Assembly: GCA_028753945.1 (NCBI GenBank)
Contig: JAPNXP010000004.1
Location: 3,286,001-3,350,000 of the forward strand
DNA: 64,000 nt
Reading direction: 5' to 3'
From: Hexactinellida sp. DTS-2022
Taxonomy: Eukaryota; Porifera; Hexactinellida
The notes below the pieces were generated by a model, which saw nothing but the letters and a program-made list of their open reading frames with translations, did not search any database and was not told where the DNA came from. This document shows positions 57,430-64,000 of this stretch, one piece after another; positions within the stretch are counted from its first letter, which is position 1, and every line of letters begins with the position of its first letter. The translations under genes and the position numbers were made by a program.

Positions 57430-59423
57430 TAGTAGAACTCGGTTAAGACGTACCACCCTGGGAAACAAGAAAAGGTACGTACTAACTGAGGTACGTATTA
57501 TCTGTATACATAATCCACAAGTCGAAATACTGACTTGTTTGATGGTATAAACACGATGTAGGGTATTCAAGTATTTAACATACTTAAGGCCCCTCTTTGG
57601 TTAATTTGGTAATTGAGATTAGACTGTTTTCGTATAGTACACAGTAAAGTAATGATACATTGAAAATTTCAAGTGAATCTGAGCTCTACTTTTGCTGTTA
57701 ATACCAGTTTAGTGCTCAGGAATGTGTGTATCATCATGAAAATGTCAATTTTCAATTGAAAATATATTTACATTTGGTTCAACTATTGCAAATTTGGTCC
57801 AAATAGTTTGAAACCAAGTCTAAACTGATGAAGACATATGTAATTCGGGGGATTTTTCAAACTAACCACTAACATACAAACTTTGTGAGTTATAGCCCTT
57901 TGAAGTCACATTTTGACTGCCAATTTTTGCATTATTCGATGTTTTATGTAAATATGCGGTCCAAGTCGAAATTCAAAGATATAGAATTCTGAATTTTTTT
58001 ATGCTAGAGGTTAGTTTGAAAAATCCCCCCGAATTACATATGTCCTCGTTAGTTTAGACTTGGTTTCAAACAATTTGGACCAAATTTGCAATAGTTGAAC
58101 CAAAAATAAATGGAATTTTAAATTTACTTTTCACACTATTATGAGGGTATTCCGGTCAATATATAGGACAGCAATCTTTAGGAAAATGGTTTCAATTGTG
58201 ATTCTAATGGGTTTGCAATATTATATGGATGTGATGGGAAATTTAGTGCTAAGCTCTAGAGTTTATAGTTTTGAAGAAATAAATATGCTAAATCATCAAA
58301 AATGGGCACACTTTATGCCCATATATGGTCATTTGGAAGATTTTTGCGAGTTAGGGTCATAAAATGTATTATGGACGAATAGGAAACCGGGTATTGCGAG
58401 CATTTTGCACTCAAATATTTCATTATTGGTCGACGGGTTTCTGAGATTCAATGTAGAGATGTGAAAGGACCACCCAATGAGTTGAAAGGTCAGAAAGTTT
58501 AAAATGCTAAAGCGTTCACAGTTTTCATCCAAATTGTTTGAAACCAAGTGGAAACGATTGAATATATATTTAATATGGGAATGACCCTTGATCTAAACTT
58601 TACAATACAAACTTTCAAAGTTAATGCCCTTTGAAGTCAGACTAGGGACCTTGACAGTCCAAATCTGACTTCAAATGGCTATAACTCGGAACTTAATTTT
58701 TGGAATGTTGAAAATTTAGGTTTACAACCTAAGTAGATATGCAAATATACTTTTGTATGAATAACAACTATATTGAAAACAAATTGTGGCAGTGCCAGCC
58801 TACTAAACCTTCATTCCATTTGAAAAAGTCACCCTCCATGATGTCCTTCACATTCCTGGATCTTATAATGGTCGCTACAGCAAAACTATTAGTCAGATTC
58901 ACCTGAAATTAACAATGTGGCTTTACTTTTTGGTGTACTATCCAAAAACAATCGAATCTCAATTTATCTGACCAGCATTGTGTTGCCGTAATTTATATTA
59001 CTCTCAATTTGGCCATATAACAGACATTCCCCAATTTCAAATTGCTCTAGTGGGTTCAATTGTCCTCAGAATTAAGCCAAATTTTCCTATATTATCCTCC
59101 CGGGTATTATAACTAATAAAAACGAAATAAACTCAATTATTTAAATAATTCAAAATTAACCCGAGAGGGGCCTTAATACTTAACGATGAGATTAAATTAT
59201 TTAGTTTTGACCTACTGACTTAAACCAATTACTAACTGAGTTCTGTTAATAGTTTTTTAGAGTACGTACTAATGAGTATATTTATTTACTTTGGAATATA
59301 GATTGGTACGTCATATCTGAGTACGTATTAACCGAATCATTTATAGTGGATCAAATAGGAGGAAAAATCGGCTAATAGAGTATGTTGTATCCGAAAGTAC
59401 GTCTTAAGACTCGTAACCCTACT
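57430..59423. mobile_element. Tc1/mariner- or pogo-like element (non-autonomous), ~2 kb
   Basis: Left AGTAGAACTCGGTTAAGACG-TACC and right GTACGTCTTAAGACTCG-TAACCCTACT are imperfect inverted copies, with a second inner pair (TACGTACTAACTGAG / GAGTACGTATTAACCGA). No transposase recognised; inside is the 57772-58108 hairpin. Confidence 0.6.
57772..58108. repeat. Inverted repeat with ~93-bp arms
   Basis: TTCAACTATTGCAAATTTGG ... CGGGGGATTTTTCAAACTAA is mirrored by TTAGTTTGAAAAATCCCCCC ... CCAAATTTGCAATAGTTGAA. About 150 bp of loop. A partial diverged copy (TTTGAAACCAAGTGGAAACG) lies at 58530. Confidence 0.85.
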
Positions 59424-59564
59424 TCATGCAGCTGCAGGAACTGTAAATTTGCTTTCGATGATTTCGTGAGTGTGTAATTTGTCGGGACCTAGCAGCAATA
59501 TTTCTGAAAACTCTGTTAAGTTAACTAAAAGACTTTAGAGCTTAAGTCCAGTATATCTATTATT

Positions 59565-59905
59565 AAAACTCGATTGTTATTTGTTTGTTTGTGTGTTTGT
59601 CCGGATTGTATTTAGGGAATCGAAACCGTATTAAAATTAAGATATAGACTAACTTCCAGATGTTATAATAAGTAAACAAATTAATTAAAATTCAAAATCA
59701 ACCTATAAGTTAGCTTCCAACGGGTATTATTGGTAAACAAGTTAAAACTATGGAAAATGGTAGAAAGGATTGTTATAACATCCACTACCATTTTGCATGG
59801 TAGCAAGGATGATGAGTAAGGCCGCATAGCGGCCGTTAACTTGAGGTGTGTACACCGATCCGTCTGAAAGCGACCGAGAACGAAGGGCTCGTCACCATTA
59901 TGTGT
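59565..59905 (+). mobile_element. Short Helitron-like element with twin hairpins
   Basis: Starts CTATTATTAAAACTCGATTG, then TTTGTGTGTTTGTCCGG; ends with GGCCGCATAGCGGCC (59823-59837) and AAAGCGACCGAGAACGAAGG. Same start and finish layout as the 61900-62781 element in opposite orientation. Confidence 0.5.
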
Positions 59906-59930
59906 TAAGTGTCCAGACTGTTTCTAGCTA

Positions 59931-60446
59931 CACTCAGTTCTCTCTAAACGTCCACTTCTCTCTTTGCCCACCTTAATTAGTTTCGTTGTTATTTAAGCTA
60001 ACGTCCACATGGGTCCCCTAACTACAGATGGACTACTAAAGACCAGATTTTATAACGTATTACTTACGTACAGTTCATACTCCCTAATAGTTTATATTGA
60101 CTCTATATATTCTCGATTATATTTGCTTGTACTAATATACTTTAACTATAACGTATGTTAGTAATTACTTATATTTGATGTTACTTAAGGCCAGTATCGG
60201 CGCCAGGGGTGGTCCAGGGGGGCCATGCCCCCCCCCCTTTTTTTTTAGGCTGCCCCCCCCCCCTTGAGTAACAATGTTGTACAGTGTGCCCCCCCATCCC
60301 TGAAATCCCAACTGGTCCCCCTCAGCTCCCCTACCTGAAAATCCTGGCTCGCCTCTACTTAAGGCTAAGTTCTTTAATGGTCCTTGTTCTCTAATAGTCC
60401 ACCTGGGTCCTTTTACCCACTGGTGGACTATTAGAGAGAATATACT
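59931..60446. mobile_element. M1 element with nested MITE
   Basis: A end TA-CACTCAGTTCTCTCTAAAC at the left, B end TTAGAGAGAATATACT at the right. The body provides the reference for the split M1 at 11920-17185. Its B half is part of the inverted duplication. Confidence 0.72.
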
Positions 60447-60703
60447 AATGATAACTAAGGAAATTGTCGTAAACAGCATCAGATAACGATTTAGAGTGTC
60501 ACTATGTTTATAACTAGACTCAGATAGCTGTTGGCAGTCGAACAAGGGTCACTCGATAGGTTTAGGGCAAATTTTGAGAAAGGAATGTTGTCCCATTCCT
60601 GTGACATTATTGCGTTGCTAGGGATAAACTATGGGCAAGTGACTCCTTAACGACGGGGAATTTCATGTGGACAACGATTCTGGTCTTTAAAAGTAGACCA
60701 GAG
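60110..60703. repeat. Right arm of the inverted duplication
   Basis: Mirror of 57033-57429, ending GACCAGAG at 60703. Longer than the left arm because of the MITE at 60191-60356. Confidence 0.82.
60191..60356. mobile_element. hAT-type MITE (166 bp), perfect 8-bp duplication
   Basis: Flanked by ACTTAAGG (60183-60190 and 60357-60364). Starts CCAGTATCGGCGCCAGG and ends GGCTCGCCTCT, with long C and T runs. Absent from the partner arm at 57033-57429, so it post-dates the inverted duplication. Confidence 0.78.
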
Positions 60704-61049
60704 CGTGATCTTCGTTTTATAAGGCCAATGGATGAGATCGAAGTCCATCATAAGTCTGAACATAAATGGATTGTTATATAAATATTATGGTTCGTTAGAA
60801 TCAATTTAATTTACAACCAAAATGTTTATATATTACTCATATTATATTAACATCCTACATAATTAATAATATGGAACCTTTAATATATTACTTGTTAATT
60901 ATTATCTTCAGTAGCTAACTCGATTTACTTATTTCAATGTATTCACACTATTAGCTTCTCTAGCAATTGCTTCACGCAATTATTTATACTTAAAATATTA
61001 TTATACGTTTGATCTAGCTCTAGAAACCAAATAGCGTCTATTAATTCTG
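60704..61049. other. AT-rich stretch, nothing recognised
   Basis: No frame and no repeat ends seen; probably the upstream part of the P5 fragment. Confidence 0.45.
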
Positions 61050-61658
61050 ATGCCTAATAGATGTTCTGCGCCCGGCTGATAAGCAAGTACACACGTGAAC
61101 CGTATACGCCGATATTCAAACTCCCAAGAGGACCACCCGAACTTGCCAAAAAATGGCTAAGGGCGCTATGTAGAGAAGGCGTTGTAGATCTACAGAAAGT
61201 ACATGTATGTGCCAAACATTTTTCCGAAGTGGACATTGAGACCACCTACTCAATTGCACAAGCTGATGGAACAACTTCTACTCGAAAACATGACATTCCT
61301 AAAATTCGTAGCGATGCAGTCCCTATATTTTTACCAAATTGTCCATCTTACCTCTCTTCCTCATCTACCAAATATTTTAATCGCCTAGATAAAGAAACCA
61401 AAGAACAGAACATTTTTTCGAAGGCTCTTCACGAAAGCCTTCATAGAAGGAAATCGAAGATAATAAATATAACATCCGGACACTTCAAGAATTGAGAGAG
61501 AAGGTCAACTTCGTAAGATTACCAGAAAATTGGGTTTTGTGGGTGCTGAATCAAAACATACTATATTTCATCAAACCAAGAATTTTTGATTCGCATGTAT
61601 CTATTGAATTTACGCTCTCCATCAATGAATTTTTAATTACGAAAGCTTTCGCTTATAC
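61050..61658 (+). pseudogene. P5: N-terminal half of a P-like THAP transposase
   Basis: ATG at 61050 begins MPNRCSAPG; a 1-base deletion removes the next Cys and the frame resumes at SKYTREPYTPIFKLP. The rest of the THAP finger (KKWLRALCREGV, HVCAKHFSEVDIE) and the following SDAVPIFLPNCPSYLSSSS segment are intact. From 61492, after a frameshift, VRLPENWVLWVLN matches the P1 linker region. Cut off at 61659 by a hAT-like terminus (CAGGGGTGGCCAACCTGTGG). Confidence 0.8.
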
Positions 61659-61799
61659 CAGGGGTGGCCAACCTGTGGCCCGCAGAGCCTCACGATGAGA
61701 ATGAGTAATGTGTACAGTGGAACCTCATAATTACAACCATATTGCTATAGTAGCATCCTATTCTTGTAGTATTTCAAATTTGAAGAATTATAAATAAAA

Positions 61800-61883
61800 C
61801 TAATATGACAAATAATAACAATCTAGATCCAATAGTATAAATTTATACTATTGGATCTAGATTGTTATTATTTGTCATATTAG
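61800..61883. repeat. Perfect 84-bp palindrome
   Basis: Arms of 42 bp with no loop: CTAATATGACAAATAATAAC ... GTTATTATTTGTCATATTAG, centre TATAAATTTATA at 61841/61842. Confidence 0.92.
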
Positions 61884-61899
61884 TAATATTATTTGTCAT

Positions 61900-62781
61900 A
61901 CGAGCCCTTCGGTCTCGGTCGCTTCGCGACTTTTGTTCGTTCGTGTTAGGGACTACGCGATACAATTAACGGCCGCTTCGCGGCCTTTGCCTTCCCAAAA
62001 AGCTATAATATTACTAATGAGTTCACCTGTGGCTAGTGAATTACACGTACTCAATTCAGTATGCTGCTATTTGGGACCCCAGTATGTCAATATATTAATT
62101 CATTCATTCATTCATGTTATTATTTACTAACCATGAAATTTTACTGCATAGTAAATTGTTTGTAAATAGTTGAATTACTTTGATATGTAATATTATGCTT
62201 ATGAGATTGACGTAAGCTAAATACATCATGAATAGAAATAAACTGATGGAAGCCAAACGGATTAATCAAGTATGCAATTTCGGAAATAATGTAGGTGAAG
62301 ATTAAATCGTCAAACCTCAATATGCGCTATGACGCAGCAATTGGAGGTTACATTTTTGTTATTGCCTGGCTCAGATTAAATGCGAAAATTATAAAAATTT
62401 CCAGAGACATGCAATACATTCTGTTTTATAATGTGACAAAATTACTTGTCGATTGAACCAAAAGTGTAAGAGCTGAATCCAAATTAGTTCCCACGTGACG
62501 TCACATTCCCATAAATCGGAACACCTGTGTCTCATTGTATGTTGTGTTATCATCTAAAATTGTGGGCGAATCGAATAAAAACTGAAAGAGTTATTCCCAA
62601 ATATGTGCCTTTATGACGTCATAATCCCGTTATTTTGTTTCAAAAACCAATAGATCGTTGTCGCAGTACAAAATTACCCCTGTATACAAATTTTCAGCTT
62701 TCTGGGACTCGTAGTCTTTCCAATTAATTCTGGACAAACACACACAAACACATCCACAACAATTCCGCTTTTAATATACAG
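61900..62781 (-). mobile_element. Helitron-like element with twin hairpins, between 21-bp direct repeats
   Basis: Minus strand: begins CTGTATATTAAAAGCGG at 62781, then a GTGTGTTTGTCCAGAATTAA tract. The end at about 61990-61900 contains hairpins GGCCGCGAAGCGGCC and GTCGCGAAGCGAC and finishes GAAGGGCTCGTAT. A 21-bp direct repeat starting ATTAGTAATATTATTTG lies at 61879-61899 and 62782-62802. No protein frame. Confidence 0.55.
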
Positions 62782-62941
62782 ATTAGTAATATTATTTGTC
62801 ATTCTTCAAAATTTGAAATCCTACAAGAATAGGATGTTATTAGCAATATGATCGTAATTCTGGGTATAATAGGGATTCGTTCCAGAACATTAACATAATT
62901 CTTAACTATTAGTATTTTATAGTATTCTTACTTATTTCTTA

Positions 62942-64000
62942 ATGAATGGAATCAAGGCCGTAAAGATAAGGAAAGTTACTGATGAAGGCAGAACTTTTAA
63001 TCAAGATTGGACATTAGAGTACTTTTTCATAGAAGAGAAAGGAAAACCGATCTGTCTTATTTGTAATCAGAGTGTAAATGTAATGAAAGTCAGTAATGTA
63101 TCCAGACACTACGACACAATGCACAAAGATGAATTTGAAGAACTTCATGGTGAGGCCAGGAAACAAAGACTCGGCAAACTAATGAAGGGACTGAAAAGTC
63201 AACAGAATTCAATTTTTAGGCCTACAATAGACAAAGAAAAAGCTATGCTTTCTAGCTACATTGTATCACAGAAGATCGCCGAAAAATGCAAACCATTTTC
63301 AGATGGAGATTTTGTCAAACACTGTATGGTGGCATGTTCAATGAAACTTTGCCCGAAGGAAAAGCAGAAGTTCGAAGATGTCAGTTTGTCCCACCAAACA
63401 GTCACTCGGAGAATTGTTGATATGGCAGATGATAGTAGAGAACAATTAAAAATTGTTAGCAAGAAGTTGGAGTATTTTTCTCTTGCTCTTGACGAGAGCA
63501 CGGATATCTCTGATACATCACAGCTTTTGATCTTTGTTCGTGGAGTAAATGCTGACTTCGCAATAACAGAAAAATTGGTAGAAATGCGTTCGATGATGAG
63601 TACCACTACCGGAGCGGAAATTGCAGCAGAAACAATCAAAGGGCTTGAAAACATAGGATTAGGTGGTGCATGGGGAAAACTAAGTGGAGTAACTACTGAT
63701 GGTGCCCCTGCCATGATCGGCACAAGGGTAGGAGCAGTGACAAAACTGACTGAGCATGCTAAAGAACAGGGTGAAGCTTGTATGGGTGGAGTTTCGACTT
63801 CTGAATCCCATGAAATAATGAGGTATCACTGCATTATTCACCAAGAAGCACTATGCCCCAAAGCTATTGGGTTTGAAGAAGTCATGTCAGCTGTGATTAA
63901 AGACATGAACTTCATCCGATCACATGCTCTCAACCACAGACAATTCAAGATTGTCCTAGATGAGTTTAACGCCGAGTATTCCGACATATGTTTCTATACA
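62942..64000 (+). CDS. hAT transposase, GTF2IRD2/ZBED-like, open at window end (353 codons)
   Basis: An uninterrupted frame from ATG at 62942 to the last base. Residues ~20-60 form a BED-type finger (WTLEYFFIEEKGKPICLICN ... HYDTMH, i.e. C-x2-C and H-x4-H). Then KHCMVACSMKLCP and LSHQTVTRRI, the first catalytic Asp in YFSLALDESTDIS, and the second in GVTTDGAPAMIG, followed by RYHCIIHQEALC and the helical insertion domain MNFIRSHALNHRQF. These are diagnostic of the hAT group whose vertebrate relatives include GTF2IRD2 and ZBED5. The frame opens only 36 bases before the ATG (stop at 62903). The only undamaged transposase here, so it may be young or domesticated. The missing 3' part should carry the last Glu and the hATC domain. 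Confidence 0.9.
   Translation, partial: MNGIKAVKIRKVTDEGRTFNQDWTLEYFFIEEKGKPICLICNQSVNVMKVSNVSRHYDTMHKDEFEELHGEARKQRLGKLMKGLKSQQNSIFRPTIDKEKAMLSSYIVSQKIAEKCKPFSDGDFVKHCMVACSMKLCPKEKQKFEDVSLSHQTVTRRIVDMADDSREQLKIVSKKLEYFSLALDESTDISDTSQLLIFVRGVNADFAITEKLVEMRSMMSTTTGAEIAAETIKGLENIGLGGAWGKLSGVTTDGAPAMIGTRVGAVTKLTEHAKEQGEACMGGVSTSESHEIMRYHCIIHQEALCPKAIGFEEVMSAVIKDMNFIRSHALNHRQFKIVLDEFNAEYSDICFYT

Larger units (their letters stand above)
61715..62885. mobile_element. pogo-like MITE split by palindrome and Helitron-like insert
   Basis: Left TA-CAGTGGAACCTCATAATTAC, then GCATCCTATTCTTGTAG; the right carries the inverted CTACAAGAATAGGATG and ATGATCGTAATTCTGGG. The outer right edge is approximate. Confidence 0.65.

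Noticed and set aside
60165-60545. 126-codon minus-strand frame
   Set aside because: Runs through a MITE with C/T homopolymers and M1 sequence; glycine-rich composition comes from the MITE.

Overview
AT-rich nuclear DNA from an animal, most likely an invertebrate. No bacterial gene structure, tRNA, rRNA or CRISPR array was seen. Introns supported by coding frame on both sides are very short (53, 60, 61 and 72 bp). The DNA transposon types present (P-like THAP elements, Ginger-type integrase elements, FLYWCH-bearing MULEs, BED-finger hATs, pogo-like and hAT MITEs) are a mix typical of marine invertebrates. I cannot name the species.

The window is almost entirely a transposon graveyard. 1-2.9 kb: an old ZBED5/FAM200-like hAT split by a MULE, which is itself split by a hAT MITE. 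4.2-10.6 kb: MITEs (hAT type with 8-bp target duplications, pogo type flanked by TA) and a dispersed ~0.3-kb repeat. 11.9-17.2 kb: a TA-flanked element (family M1) carrying a near-complete Ginger transposon (integrase, 60-bp intron, PHD-like finger and CXC domain) and a ~530-bp-arm palindrome interrupted by a pogo MITE. 20.8-28.6 kb: three P-like THAP elements head to tail on the minus strand. 31.5-35 kb: a LINE reverse transcriptase fragment interrupted by a second MULE. 40.9-44.3 kb: a fourth P-like element with terminal repeats. 47.4-48.9 kb: a second, decayed integrase gene with several introns. 49.8-52.6 kb: a decayed autonomous hAT. 54.2-55.7 kb: nested MITEs. 57-60.7 kb: an inverted duplication around other repeats. 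61 kb: a fifth P-like fragment. The right edge holds an open, undamaged GTF2IRD2/ZBED-like hAT transposase that runs out of the window.

The only cellular gene I recognise is on the plus strand: two adjacent exons (52692-52799 and 52853-52932) matching MFAP1, a spliceosome protein. Phase-compatible candidate upstream exons lie at 40078-40108 and 37277-37332. If they belong together, a 12.6-kb intron of this gene has absorbed a P element, an integrase gene, a hAT and several MITEs.

The most informative signal is the nesting. Several insertions leave exact target duplications, and at two MULE sites removing the insert and one duplicate rejoins the interrupted host coding sequence in frame. This gives a relative order of transposon activity.
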